Source: Bacteroidota bacterium
Lineage (GTDB): Bacteria > Bacteroidota > Bacteroidia > Bacteroidales > JAADJA01
DNA length: 64,000 bases
Direction: 5' to 3'
NCBI GenBank assembly: GCA_020444515.1
Contig: JAHLKX010000001.1
Location: 682,001 to 746,000 of the forward strand
The stretch's first letter is position 1, and each line of letters opens with the position of its first letter. This document shows positions 18,562-28,407 of the stretch, in pieces. The notes under the pieces were generated by a model. That model saw nothing but the letters and a program-made list of their open reading frames with translations. It was not told where the DNA came from and searched no databases. The translations under genes and the position numbers were made by a program.

Positions 18562-18569
18562 CAAAGGTA
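18562..18569 (-). promoter_or_regulatory. -7 promoter box for the riboswitch-btuB-btuG transcript
   Basis: TACCTTTG (minus strand) fits TAnnTTTG and lies just before the 5' edge of the riboswitch, so transcription would begin at the aptamer. Confidence 0.65.
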
Positions 18570-18609
18570 TGGGAATAATCTTATGCAGCACGGCCATTGA
18601 GAAAATTAA

Positions 18610-19179
18610 TTATGAACATTGCTTCAATACAAAGATAATGCTGTCATCAGGCACCATTTCCATGTACTTCTTGTGGAAAAGTATCTCGAAATTGTTATTT
18701 AGGTAATCAGGTAGGGTTACTTCCGAATAATACTGGAATTTCTGATTATGGTATACGACTTCCTTGTCGCCAAACCACATTGAATGGCATACCAGTCCTT
18801 CGGGGTTCAGAATATCAAACTGCCGTTTAAAGGACAGCTTAAGCTCCTCTCTTGAGAGTTGATGGAGTACTTTATTGGAATAAATACAATCAAACTTACG
18901 ATTGGTTTTCAGGGAGACAGCATCCAGTTTTAAAAGTTCAAGGTTAGGATGTTTATCGCGCACCATCTCAATGAAGGCAGGCGAAATATCAGAACCGGTC
19001 ACCCGGTGATTCTCAGCAATAATATCGAGATCAGTGCCAGGTCCCATCCCGATCTCAAGGACCGAAGATCCTGGCTTGAGAAAAAGGTTCAGTATTTCTA
19101 TATTGGCTCTGCCGTCATGTCCCTCCTCTTTCACTTTATATTCAAGGGCCTTCAGCCGTTCGTTGAAGCGGGCATTCAT
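18610..19179 (-). CDS. Class I SAM-dependent methyltransferase
   Basis: 189 residues. Motif I is SSVLEIGMGPGTDLDIIAE, the acidic motif II loop is TGSDISPAFIEM, and FDCIYSNKVLHQL and ILNPEGLVCHSMW are the usual later motifs. Substrate unknown. Its ATG overlaps the stop of the preceding small gene (ATGA), so the two are translationally coupled. It is transcribed toward, but is separate from, the riboswitch promoter. Confidence 0.85.
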   Translation of the reverse strand: MNARFNERLKALEYKVKEEGHDGRANIEILNLFLKPGSSVLEIGMGPGTDLDIIAENHRVTGSDISPAFIEMVRDKHPNLELLKLDAVSLKTNRKFDCIYSNKVLHQLSREELKLSFKRQFDILNPEGLVCHSMWFGDKEVVYHNQKFQYYSEVTLPDYLNNNFEILFHKKYMEMVPDDSIIFVLKQCS

Positions 19180-19451
19180 GGTTTGATCACTTTGAGGTAA
19201 ATAATTTCTTGAGTTTCGAGACTGGCGGTTTCCTGTTGGTCTTTACGGGCCTGCTGGGTATTCACAAAATCATTGGCCTTTTGAATATCCGTTACTTCGA
19301 TACGACAAATAACAACCTGTGGATTTTGGTGATCCCTGCAGACGTCAGGATTAACAAAGTCAGTCTCATTTTGGGCTTTCTTATGCAATTGAATAACAGA
19401 AAGATGTTTTTCGAAAACTGGTACTTTATGTTGTACAATCAGGTAAACCAT
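19176..19451 (-). CDS. Small protein resembling the ABM-type dimeric alpha/beta-barrel family
   Basis: 91 residues. VYLIVQHKVPVFEKHLSVI, then NPQVVICRIEVTDIQKANDFV and a final EIIYLKVIKP give the beta-alpha-beta-beta pattern of antibiotic-biosynthesis-monooxygenase-like (dimeric alpha/beta barrel) proteins, in a subfamily without known function. It overlaps the methyltransferase start by 4 bp and follows the AlkD-like gene by 66 bp, so the three probably form one transcript. Confidence 0.65.
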   Translation of the reverse strand: MVYLIVQHKVPVFEKHLSVIQLHKKAQNETDFVNPDVCRDHQNPQVVICRIEVTDIQKANDFVNTQQARKDQQETASLETQEIIYLKVIKP

Positions 19452-19517
19452 GTTATAAAAACAATCGGGTTATGAAAGTGTTCGGGTCAACATTAATAAT
19501 GGGTTCAATCCCTTTTG

Positions 19518-20600
19518 TTATTTCAGATTGAATGAAATTTCTTTCATGCGCTCACCATTCGCAACGATAATAAGTTTATGTTTACCGTGGTAATGTTTTC
19601 GGGTTGATAAATCTCTAAAACTATGCCTGCGTTTAATGGTATGTGCACCTTTGGAAAATTCTTTTAATGAAATTTGAAAATTCTTTTCTGAAGTTTTCCC
19701 CCTGGCCTTTGCGAATTGAATAATGTACTCCAGTCTTATTTTTTTTGGAATCTTTGCTTTATTAACAAGGATAAATTCAAAGTTGATCGTGTCCCCTATC
19801 TTAACAAATGGTCTATCCGTTTTTAAACCTTTGATTTTGATGTCATCTGTACCGGCAATTCCCAGCAAAGTCAAAGCCCTGGGATTTCCTTTTTTCAGTA
19901 ATGTACGTAATCCGTGTTTTACGATTTTGTTGGTTTGGTCAGAATAGCCATACCACCTCACTGCTGTATCCATCGCAATATCAGGATGATCTTTTGAAAT
20001 ATCATTCAGGTTGTTGGCAACACTTTTCCGAACAAATTCAGAAGGATCATTTTTCAACTTTTCAAGCACTTCAAGAATAGGTCGGGGATCAAGAATAAAC
20101 TTCGGCAATACCATGGCCCAGGGCAGTCGTGGCCGGCAACCTTCACTTGCAAAACGACGGACATTTTCATTTTCATTTTCGGCCCAAATGTGCATGTATT
20201 TCATCACCAGTTCGGGATTCTGGTCGAGGAAAGGCCGGATGGCAAACTCCGACGAGGCATATTTGGTAAAATGACCCAGGGCATTCAGGGATTCTTCCCA
20301 ATGATCCATGCCATAATGTTCCACATAATCAGGTAGCACCATCCCCTCAAAACCTTTGATGTCGGGGGCGGCTTTTACCAGGATGACCAGTGCGGCAATA
20401 TAATCTTCAGGCAGACAATCATGCATGCAGCGGGTTACATGGTGCATTTTGGCCTTAAGTTCGAGTGCAGGCCAGGTTTTATCATGAATCAGTTTTTTAA
20501 ATTTTTGGTGGTCGAACCGGGGATATTGTTTTTGTAAAACACCCGCAAAGTGGTCGATGGAGGTTTCTGTAAAAAAAAGGTCTTTTAGTTTTTCGGTCAT
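19518..20600 (-). CDS. AlkD-like DNA alkylation repair HEAT-repeat protein
   Basis: About 360 residues from the ATG at 20600 (MTEKLKDLFF); the frame is open to 20627. All-helical HEAT-like repeats run through residues 1-240 (DHWEESLNALGHFTKYASSEF, partly shown; ENENVRRFASEGCRPRLPW is a family signature). The C-terminal 100 residues are a beta-rich extension. AlkD proteins excise 3- and 7-alkyl purines; this long class with the C-terminal domain is common in Bacteroidota but its enzymatic activity is not established. Confidence 0.85.
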   Translation of the reverse strand: MTEKLKDLFFTETSIDHFAGVLQKQYPRFDHQKFKKLIHDKTWPALELKAKMHHVTRCMHDCLPEDYIAALVILVKAAPDIKGFEGMVLPDYVEHYGMDHWEESLNALGHFTKYASSEFAIRPFLDQNPELVMKYMHIWAENENENVRRFASEGCRPRLPWAMVLPKFILDPRPILEVLEKLKNDPSEFVRKSVANNLNDISKDHPDIAMDTAVRWYGYSDQTNKIVKHGLRTLLKKGNPRALTLLGIAGTDDIKIKGLKTDRPFVKIGDTINFEFILVNKAKIPKKIRLEYIIQFAKARGKTSEKNFQISLKEFSKGAHTIKRRHSFRDLSTRKHYHGKHKLIIVANGERMKEISFNLK

Positions 20601-20624
20601 GTAATAAATGTTGCTGAACAAGGA

Positions 20625-20632
20625 CAAAGATA
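20625..20632 (-). promoter_or_regulatory. -7 promoter box for the AlkD-like gene
   Basis: TATCTTTG on the minus strand, about 25 bp before the ATG at 20600, fits the Bacteroidota -7 consensus. It supports the start at 20600 rather than 20627, which would lie inside the promoter. Confidence 0.6.
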
Positions 20633-20870
20633 GGGGAAATCCTGCGTTAGAATTATCATTGATGAATCACATTGGCATTCAATATCTTCATACATTGGCC
20701 TCATCAAATCAAATAACATGAATAGAAGACCAAAACTACATTTCCATCTATATCTGATAAATAACAATGTGATAAAATATCACGTTCTTTAACCTTTGAT
20801 GAATTTACGATAGCTAACCGGACATGAAAAAGGTGATTTACAAGTTATCCACAAGCAAATAAATAGATAA

Positions 20871-21929
20871 ATGCAAATGAATTTCCGTCGACTTGTAAAA
20901 CTGGGTAGTCTGATTGGATTATTGGGCATGACATGGTTGTTCTTTATTCCCAGAAGTTACGACGTGCAAACATTCGAAGAAAGGTTCAGAACCAGGTATT
21001 GGGAATTAAGCACAGGCTCCAGAATTGGTTATTTTAAAATTGAAAGCTCATTGGGAAATACCAAGTCCCCAATTATTTTTCTGCACGGAGGACCCGGTGG
21101 TATGATAAAAGATGAAAATATCGAAGCTTTGCGACCGCTAACAGAACTTGGACATGATTTATACTTTTATGATCAAATCGGAAGTGGTCATTCAGCAAGG
21201 TTAAACGACATCAGTGAATACACCGTAGAAAGGCACAATGCAGATTTGCATGAAATCATTGAAAAAATCAGCTCCGAAAAGGTAATAATCATAGGTCACT
21301 CGTGGGGATGCTTATTAGCCATTAATTATATACAAGAACACCCGGAAAGTGTTGAAATGTTGATTTTAGGGTCGCCGGGCCCCATATTACCCATTAATAA
21401 TAAACTGAAGTACGAAATCCCTCCTGATAGCTTGAATTTGATAGCGCCTGAATGGACAAATGAAGAAGGAAATAAAAAAGCGTATAATCTGAGGACTAAA
21501 CTCATTTTAAAATGGGCCTATATGTTCAACAAAAAGTTAGCTTCAGACAAGGAAGTGGATGATTTTTTTACATACTTGAATGAAGAATTGAGTAAATCAA
21601 CTTTTTGTAAAATAAACCAGGTGGTTAAAAAACACAGAGGAGGCGGAGGATATTACGCTCACATTATGACGGTAAAAAGTTTTAATGATGTTAAGGATAA
21701 AAGAGACAGGTTGCGTAACATAGATATTCCAGTTTTAATTCTAAGAGGTCAATGCGATAATCAGAGATGGGGATACACTCAAGAATACTTAGATCTTTTA
21801 CAAAATTCGAATTTAGTAGTCATTAATAACACTGGACATGATATAGTAAATGGAAATAAAGACAGGTATTATGAATTGATTAATGACTTTATTGCAATAA
21901 AAGGGGATAAAAATGGCTACAATCCATAA
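20871..21929 (+). CDS. Alpha/beta hydrolase, proline-iminopeptidase-like, membrane-anchored
   Basis: 352 residues. A hydrophobic segment at about 12-26 (LGSLIGLLGMTWLFF) suggests a signal anchor. The oxyanion loop is FLHGGPGG, the nucleophile elbow IIGHSWGCLLAI, an acid candidate sits in LILRGQCDNQRWG and the base in NNTGHD. HGGPGG with GHSWG is typical of proline iminopeptidases and related esterases. Substrate unknown. A second ATG 6 bases later (20877) is an equal start candidate. Surrounding DNA is AT-rich and gene-sparse. Confidence 0.82.
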   Translation: MQMNFRRLVKLGSLIGLLGMTWLFFIPRSYDVQTFEERFRTRYWELSTGSRIGYFKIESSLGNTKSPIIFLHGGPGGMIKDENIEALRPLTELGHDLYFYDQIGSGHSARLNDISEYTVERHNADLHEIIEKISSEKVIIIGHSWGCLLAINYIQEHPESVEMLILGSPGPILPINNKLKYEIPPDSLNLIAPEWTNEEGNKKAYNLRTKLILKWAYMFNKKLASDKEVDDFFTYLNEELSKSTFCKINQVVKKHRGGGGYYAHIMTVKSFNDVKDKRDRLRNIDIPVLILRGQCDNQRWGYTQEYLDLLQNSNLVVINNTGHDIVNGNKDRYYELINDFIAIKGDKNGYNP

Positions 21930-22325
21930 AGAACCTTTTAATGAATTGAAAGCAAATGCAAACACTAAAATTTATTGTCAAACTGAAACGAATGTACCAT
22001 AAAATTCCTCAATGATTATAGCCAGGATCATTATTTACAAGCATAATTTGACGACCATCTAAATTGGCAAACCTGAAACAATGGTAAGAGCAAAGCATCA
22101 TTTGATGTGTTTTTAATTGATCCAGTCCAATCACGAGTCACCAAGCCATTACCTCCTTCAGACTCCTAATTGATCGGGTAATACTTTCATTTTTAAGTTA
22201 AAAAATATTATCTTTGGATATCAAAACAAAACATACTCCATTTCTCGTGTTACTTGATCCTACTAATTGCCCCACTAATCAATCAAAATTTTGGTCATCA
22301 ATCTTTTAATCTTAATAGAAATATC
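21930..22325. other. Intergenic region with one promoter-like box
   Basis: No ORF with coding character is seen. A -7-like TATCTTTG lies at 22209-22216, giving a leader of about 105 bases for the next gene. No repeat, tRNA or terminator hairpin was found by eye. Confidence 0.4.
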
Positions 22326-24320
22326 ATGAAGAAAATTCTTTTGATTCTTGTCTTGATGTGTTGTATGATCAACATGCAAGCCCAACCTCCTGATGCTTTC
22401 AAGTATCAGACTGTTGCCCGCAATGCTGTCGGAGAACCTTTGATTAACCAATCGGTTACTTTTCGGATCAGCATATTGCAAACCACTTCCAGTGGAACGA
22501 TAGTGTACCAGGAAATCCATCCAACTTTAACCAACAGCCTGGGATTGGCCAATTTAGAAATTGGTTCAGGGACAACTACAATTGGAAATATCAGTACCAT
22601 TGACTGGGGATTAACAGATTATTTCCTAAAAGTTGAGATGGATCCCCTGGGAGGAACATCGTACCAAAATATGGGAACAACTCAGTTATTAAGTGTTCCA
22701 TATGCAATGCATGCCCGAACCGCTGGAACATCGCAACCGGCCGGTTCAAATGGCCAGGTACAGTTCAATGCTTCCGGAAGTTTCGGTGCCGAATCAAACC
22801 TGTTTTGGGATGCTTCAAACAACAGGCTCGGACTGGGCACCAGTAGCCCTGATTATGCCCTGGATGTTGCGGGTAACGCAGGTATCAATCAGTATTTATA
22901 CCATAACGACGATGACAATACCCATATTAACTTTAGTAACGATCGTATGCAATTCTCTGCCGGAGGGATCAATTTGCTCGATCTTTATGAAGGAACACAG
23001 GACTCCATTGTTTTTGGGAATGGATCGGATATTGATTTCAATTTTAATAACAAGGCCTTTCTTTCAGGATCCACTGGTTATTTAGGATTGGGCACCAAAA
23101 CTCCTTCTTTTAAGTTAGATATTGCTTCAAATGCAGCTAATGGCATGCGCGTGAAAACGGACGATAACGCCTGGCTTGTTCTTGACAAAGGCGAAACTGC
23201 AAGCAATTCGTTTTTAGCACTGCGTTCGGCGGGTTCAGATCTGTGGATCGTAGGCACCTGGGGATCAAACAATGATTTTATGATAAGAAATTGGGATAAC
23301 GGGGGTAGTAGTGATAACACTTTTATGATTGATGACGCGAGCAGTGCCATTGGGTTAAATACCAGCAGTCCCTATTCCACAGACATGTTGGGACTCTATC
23401 CGGGCGATGATTTCAGCTATGGAATGTACCTCTACCAGAACCGCACTATTTCGGGAACTCTTTATGGATTAGATGCCGTTTTGAACAGCTCATATAGTGG
23501 TTCACAATCAATTTATGGGGTATATGGCAGTGTCACAAAGTCCGGTAATTCGGCCAGCACGAAATATGGTGTACGTGGTTATGTCACTGATGACGAAACA
23601 GGATCGACCCGTTACAATTATGGCGTATATGGTTATTCCTATGTCGGTTCGAGCACTGGAACATCCTATGCATACGGAGTCCGGGCTGGTACAAGTGGCT
23701 ATGCGACGTATGAATATGGGCTATATTACAGCGGTGGACTTGCCGGCTCCGGCACAAAGAGTGCAGTCGTCAGAACACCCAATGGTCCTAAAGAAGTATA
23801 CTGCCAGGAATCACCCGGCAACTGGTTTGAGGATTTCGGAGAAGGCAATATTCAAAACGGACAGGCTATCATCCAAATCCCAATGGATTATTTGCAAACC
23901 GTTACGATAAACAGTCAGTATCCCATGAAGGTTTTTATTACCCCCAATGCAAATCTTGGAAGCTGGTGGGTTGAAAAACGCGAAACCTCCTTTACGGTAT
24001 ATGCACCGGACGCTGCTAATGGTGCCGGTTTCGATTTTCGTGTTGTCGCCAAACGTGCAGGCTATGAAGACATCAGGTTAAGAGAAGCTCCGGCAGCTTA
24101 TACCGATCATCTTCTCTATCCTGATATTACAGAAGTACCGCCCGAGCATCGCGCAGAATGGGTAAGAATGATAGATCCGGATCACCGTGATCCTGCCTGG
24201 ATGAGCTACCTGACAACAGCTGAACAGGAACAACTCTTGGAAGAAGTCCACCCAAAAATGGATCAGGCTCAACAGCAAAAAACGAAAGGACCTGAAAAAA
24301 GCACAAACAAACCAGAATAA
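22326..24320 (+). CDS. Large secreted fibre-like protein with tail-fibre-type repeats
   Basis: 664 residues from the ATG at 22326, giving a clean signal peptide (MKKILLILVLMCCMINMQAQ). The N-terminal domain (about 21-130: PDAFKYQTVARN, GLANLEIGSG, DYFLKVEMD, LSVPYAMHA) is common in Bacteroidota secreted proteins. The middle has repeats like RLGLGTSSPDYALDVAG and YLGLGTKTPSFKLDIAS, and Tyr-Gly-Val-rich turns (KYGVRGYVTDD, NYGVYGYSYVG), as in phage tail-fibre-like and endosialidase-chaperone proteins. The C-terminal domain (WFEDFGEGNI, FTVYAPDAANGAGFDFRVVAKR) resembles that seen at the end of such proteins, but I see neither an S74 chaperone domain nor a T9SS sorting domain. Function is unknown; an adhesin-like role is a guess. 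Confidence 0.7.
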   Translation: MKKILLILVLMCCMINMQAQPPDAFKYQTVARNAVGEPLINQSVTFRISILQTTSSGTIVYQEIHPTLTNSLGLANLEIGSGTTTIGNISTIDWGLTDYFLKVEMDPLGGTSYQNMGTTQLLSVPYAMHARTAGTSQPAGSNGQVQFNASGSFGAESNLFWDASNNRLGLGTSSPDYALDVAGNAGINQYLYHNDDDNTHINFSNDRMQFSAGGINLLDLYEGTQDSIVFGNGSDIDFNFNNKAFLSGSTGYLGLGTKTPSFKLDIASNAANGMRVKTDDNAWLVLDKGETASNSFLALRSAGSDLWIVGTWGSNNDFMIRNWDNGGSSDNTFMIDDASSAIGLNTSSPYSTDMLGLYPGDDFSYGMYLYQNRTISGTLYGLDAVLNSSYSGSQSIYGVYGSVTKSGNSASTKYGVRGYVTDDETGSTRYNYGVYGYSYVGSSTGTSYAYGVRAGTSGYATYEYGLYYSGGLAGSGTKSAVVRTPNGPKEVYCQESPGNWFEDFGEGNIQNGQAIIQIPMDYLQTVTINSQYPMKVFITPNANLGSWWVEKRETSFTVYAPDAANGAGFDFRVVAKRAGYEDIRLREAPAAYTDHLLYPDITEVPPEHRAEWVRMIDPDHRDPAWMSYLTTAEQEQLLEEVHPKMDQAQQQKTKGPEKSTNKPE

Positions 24321-25075
24321 GATTTATCAGGAGACAGGGTAACGAGCTTATGAATCGGGGAATCCAAAATGGGAGCGCATCCAAGGCAATCGTAAAAGGT
24401 GGTTACTCGTGTTGGTGGAACCACAATCGCAAGCTTGAAGCTAAAGCCAGTGCACATCAATTTAAAATACGTTTTATCATACTGAAAATTAGTTATTTTG
24501 GTTAAATAAGATAACTCATGAACCGATACCCTGAGGCCTTTATTTCAGGATAATTTCAGTAGTTGATAAGGTTTATGGCACTGTGCAAAAAACCATCGGA
24601 AGATTTTTAATAACTGATTGAACTGATGCATAAAAAATGAAGATTTCGATATTCATAAAGGGTTTTGGATGACCATTCATGTTCATATGATCGTATCCTT
24701 CAAAGCCGGAAAAAGATAGAAAAATTATTTGATGACTTGAAAAATATACTGCTATCCTGGCCGTCGGTTAAACCAAAGCCCGCAATTGTGAATGTAGATA
24801 AGGATAGATAACCCGGACTTTTAATGAATGCGGACAGGGTAAATTCACAAAATGGAAATTGTCAATTCTGTGAGCATAAAAATCGTCCAATTGAATTAAT
24901 AAGTCCAGATATCATCACGAAAAAGCAGAAATATTCTCAATCCAATCGCGCTTTGCCAGGTAATAAACCCGCTCCCGATGGGGGATTGATTTGGAATAAA
25001 GAAACTGGTAAAAAATCCAGCATTGCTATTGGCTTGAGAGCATCACTCATATGGAATATCAGCAAATAATAAAAT
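24321..25075. other. Long gene-free region
   Basis: About 750 bases without a convincing gene. An 81-codon frame at 24824-25069 has no recognisable domain or promoter and atypical composition, so I leave it uncalled. No tRNA, repeat or mobile-element end is visible. It may hold a decayed gene. Confidence 0.35.
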
Positions 25076-26365
25076 ATGAAAAAACTTAGCCTCATAGAAG
25101 TAATATCAATGGCCGTTGGCACCATGATTGGAGCCAGTATATTTTCAGTTTTTGGGATAGGTGCCCAGGTTGCTGGACATGATTTACCTGAAGCATTCCT
25201 ATTGTCAGGGCTCTATGCTTTGGTTGTCGCCTACTCGTACGCGATTTTGGGTTCTAAAATCATATCAAATGCAGGTCCAATTGGTTTTATACTGAAAGGC
25301 CTAGGTGACAGCATTGTCACCGGTGCATTAAGTATTTTACTCTGGATGAGTTACGTGGTCTCCATTGCCTTGCTGGTTAAAGGATTTACCGGCTATTTTC
25401 TCCCTTTGGTAAATCTTGATTTGACTTATTTCAATATGGCCTTGGTCGAGGCGCTCTTGATATTGTTTTTCGTAGCACTTAATTTCTTTGGCAGCAAGGC
25501 GGTTGGCAAATCAGAACTATTTATTGTTATAACGAAACTATCCATCTTATTTGTTTTTATCATTGGTGGTTTATGGACCATTCAGCGGGCTAATATTCAA
25601 CCGGATTTTGATTATGAGCACTCAAGTGGAATGATAAATGCATCGGTCATTTTCTTTTTATCATACATGGGGTTTGGTTTAATTACAAATGCATCGGAGA
25701 ATCTCAAAAATCCTCACAAAAATGTTCCCAGGGCAATTTATATAAGCATCTTTATTGTAATTGTTATTTATGTCCTCATTTCAGTGGTTACACTGGGTAA
25801 TTTATCCCTGCAAGAAGTAATTGACGCAAAAGAAAACGCGCTTGCACTCGCGGCCAAACCCTTTTTGGGTCAATTTGGATTTTTACTTATCTCAATTGGA
25901 GCGCTGTTTTCCATTTCATCCGCCCTGAACGCCAGTATTTTTGGTGGGGCCAATATTGCTTATTCATTGGCTAAAGACGGAGAACTGCCAACTTTTTTTG
26001 AAAGGAAAGTCTGGTTCAAATCTACGGAAGGACTGTATATCACTGCAGGGTTGGGTCTTTTGTTTGCCCTGACTTTTAATATGGGTGATATTGCTACCAT
26101 CACCAGTTGTGTTTTTACGGTATTGTATGTATTTGTGGTCATCTCACACATTAAGATAAGGAAAGAATATGGTGGGAAATTAATTCTTTTAATATTTAAT
26201 CTGATTGTCTTAAATGCGGTTTTTATTGCATTGTTACTTTACCAATGGAAATCGCACAGAAATGCTTTTTATGGAACGCTCATCACCTTTGCAGGCTCAT
26301 TGATAGTGGAGTATATATTTCGCTTAGTTAGCAGAAGAAAATTTACAGAACATCATAAATATTAG
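25076..26365 (+). CDS. APC-superfamily amino acid permease
   Basis: 429 residues with about 12 hydrophobic segments. The N-terminus SLIEVISMAVGTMIGASIFSVFG is the APC substrate-binding TM1 signature (unwound GxxIG), and SYMGFGLITNASENLKNPHKNVPRAI carries the conserved TM6-TM7 region of amino acid transporters (both partly shown). It should exchange or import amino acids across the inner membrane. The substrate cannot be told. It stands alone between two long gene-free stretches. Confidence 0.9.
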   Translation: MKKLSLIEVISMAVGTMIGASIFSVFGIGAQVAGHDLPEAFLLSGLYALVVAYSYAILGSKIISNAGPIGFILKGLGDSIVTGALSILLWMSYVVSIALLVKGFTGYFLPLVNLDLTYFNMALVEALLILFFVALNFFGSKAVGKSELFIVITKLSILFVFIIGGLWTIQRANIQPDFDYEHSSGMINASVIFFLSYMGFGLITNASENLKNPHKNVPRAIYISIFIVIVIYVLISVVTLGNLSLQEVIDAKENALALAAKPFLGQFGFLLISIGALFSISSALNASIFGGANIAYSLAKDGELPTFFERKVWFKSTEGLYITAGLGLLFALTFNMGDIATITSCVFTVLYVFVVISHIKIRKEYGGKLILLIFNLIVLNAVFIALLLYQWKSHRNAFYGTLITFAGSLIVEYIFRLVSRRKFTEHHKY

Positions 26366-26802
26366 TAAATGGTTATTTAGTTTGCATACGTCCAGTGTAT
26401 GAATGCATAAAACATAGGGTTATAAGTGCATATTAGCATTGATGATCAAGCATCAATTTTGAGATCAGGAGGAACATAAAACAGCCCACTCGCCCCACCG
26501 TTTCAAACAGCCAATCCGTTGGCGGATATTGCCATTTAACCCCAGAAGCAAATGGATTAAGGAGCCTTAAATTTGATCGATTTAGTTTTAAAACAGTATA
26601 TATTCATAGTAGACGTGACTATTTTAAATTCAGCAGATTCAAACCTATACTTTGCCGGCGTGAAGATTAGAAAATATTGCAATCACTATATTATAAAATG
26701 GGAAGGATCCACATTATATTTGCAAAACATGTTTTTTCCTGAAAGAAAGATCATCATCAAAACTGCTCCATATTTGATCCTTGAAATTAAATATTAGTTA
26801 TT
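26366..26802. other. Gene-free region
   Basis: About 440 bases. A 74-codon frame (26573-26797) is rich in Ile/Tyr/Lys, shows no domain and is probably spurious. No clear terminator for the permease gene. Confidence 0.35.
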
Positions 26803-28407
26803 ATGTTTAAACTTTCATTTATCATAAACAGTGTTTTTTTATGCTCTATGGTAATACAGCTGCAGGGTGCAACCTATTTCATTGCCATGGACGGAAATAA
26901 TGCCAATAATGGAACCATCAGTCATCCATTGGCCACCTTACAATTCGCCATTGAGATTGCTGAACCAGGAGATACGATTTTTGTGAGGGATGGCACTTAC
27001 TTCCCTTTAACCAGCATTCATATTGACAAAGCAGGTACCGAGAATAATCCCATCTTTTTATGGGCTTATGGCAATGAAAAACCCATTATTGATTTTGGTA
27101 ATAACCCAAGGCATGAAAACCCACCTCAACCCAGGGATGATGATTCCATTGAGGCTACCAGCGATGCAGTTGGAATATTTATGGGGCCGGTGGCTGAATG
27201 GTGGCACTTAAAAGGTTTGACAATTCAAGATGCCCCATACTATGGCATCCGCGTATATGGCTCCAATAATATATTTGAACAATTGGTATTGCGGGATAAT
27301 CAGGCCTCCGGACTTGAAATTACCGGAAAAGAAGGACATGCTCCTTCCCATAATATCGTGATTAACTGCGATGCTTATTTAAACTTTGATCCGCAAACCA
27401 ATGGCGAGGATGCTGATGGATTTGCTGCCAAGTTTGAGACCCTGGGTCCGGGGAATATATTTATAGGTTTGCGGTCGTGGAGTAATTCTGATGATGGTTA
27501 TGATTTCTGGCATGCAAGCCACCCGGTTGTTTTACAAAACTGCTTGGCATTTGACAATGGATTCTTCCGACCTGAATGGGAACCGGAGGTCAACGGATCG
27601 TGGCGGGGTGATGGCCTGGGGTTTAAACTCGGCCAGGAAGCTTCCGAGTTAGTATTGAACAACGTGGTTGCCTTTGGGAATAAAGCACTGGGCATTGATG
27701 CCAATGGCAATGGAAGTGAAAATGGTGTGGTGATTAACAATGCCACCCTTGTCAACAATGCAAAAAATGGAAATCCTTTGCAAATCAGGCTAACAGATGA
27801 TCGGCCGCACACGGTCAGGAATACCATTGCTTTTGATTTAGATGGAAATGGGGTGGCAGAACTTAGTTCTTCGGTTGATAATGCATTCAATACCTGGAAC
27901 GGTATCGGGGTATCGGAACATGACTTTCTTCACCTTAATATGGAGACCTTAAAGCTTGAGGCAACATCTTCCCGAATGAACAATGGGACCATGCCTGAGA
28001 TAGGTTTGCGATTGGATACAACTTCCGACTTGATTGATGCCGGCATTGATGTGGGATTACCTTATGCTGGATCAGCTCCGGACCTGGGGGCTTTTGAAGC
28101 TTTTCTCACCGATGCACCCGAATTTGATCAAATCAATCCCAATCAGTTTTTCGTATCACCAAATCCCTTTCATCATCTGATCAACTTTCAATTTGAGTTG
28201 CTTTCAACCGGACCTTTGAATATTCGGATTTATAATTCATTCGGATCTGTTGTGCGATCTTTTGATATCAGAATAGGTAACCCGGGTAAACAGACCCTTT
28301 CATGGGATGGCTGCGATGAATCAGGCATGCCAGTCCCCAAAGGAATTTATCTGATAACCATGGTATTTAACAACCAATTCGCTGTTCAGAAAGTCATTCA
28401 TCAATAA
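26803..28407 (+). CDS. PL9-type pectate lyase-like right-handed beta-helix protein with T9SS sorting domain
   Basis: 534 residues. Signal peptide (about 1-22), then GNNANNGTISHPLATLQFAI, the opening typical of polysaccharide-lyase beta helices. The segment NGEDADGFAAKF, later GLRSWSNSDDGYDFW, matches the Ca-binding Asp cluster of family PL9 pectate lyases. About 440 residues of parallel beta-helix coils precede a T9SS type A tail (FVSPNPFHHLINFQF, PKGIYLITM). It probably cleaves pectin-like or other uronate polymers outside the cell by beta-elimination. No SusC/SusD or other carbohydrate genes are beside it. Confidence 0.82.
   Translation: MFKLSFIINSVFLCSMVIQLQGATYFIAMDGNNANNGTISHPLATLQFAIEIAEPGDTIFVRDGTYFPLTSIHIDKAGTENNPIFLWAYGNEKPIIDFGNNPRHENPPQPRDDDSIEATSDAVGIFMGPVAEWWHLKGLTIQDAPYYGIRVYGSNNIFEQLVLRDNQASGLEITGKEGHAPSHNIVINCDAYLNFDPQTNGEDADGFAAKFETLGPGNIFIGLRSWSNSDDGYDFWHASHPVVLQNCLAFDNGFFRPEWEPEVNGSWRGDGLGFKLGQEASELVLNNVVAFGNKALGIDANGNGSENGVVINNATLVNNAKNGNPLQIRLTDDRPHTVRNTIAFDLDGNGVAELSSSVDNAFNTWNGIGVSEHDFLHLNMETLKLEATSSRMNNGTMPEIGLRLDTTSDLIDAGIDVGLPYAGSAPDLGAFEAFLTDAPEFDQINPNQFFVSPNPFHHLINFQFELLSTGPLNIRIYNSFGSVVRSFDIRIGNPGKQTLSWDGCDESGMPVPKGIYLITMVFNNQFAVQKVIHQ

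Noticed and set aside
20845..20853. TTATCCACA, a perfect DnaA-box sequence upstream of the alpha/beta hydrolase gene
   Set aside because: A single copy with no cluster of boxes, no AT-rich unwinding element and no dnaA/dnaN nearby; a chance match in AT-rich DNA.
24824..25069. 81-codon plus-strand frame in the long gene-free region
   Set aside because: No domain, no ribosome-binding or promoter support and odd composition; not called as a gene.
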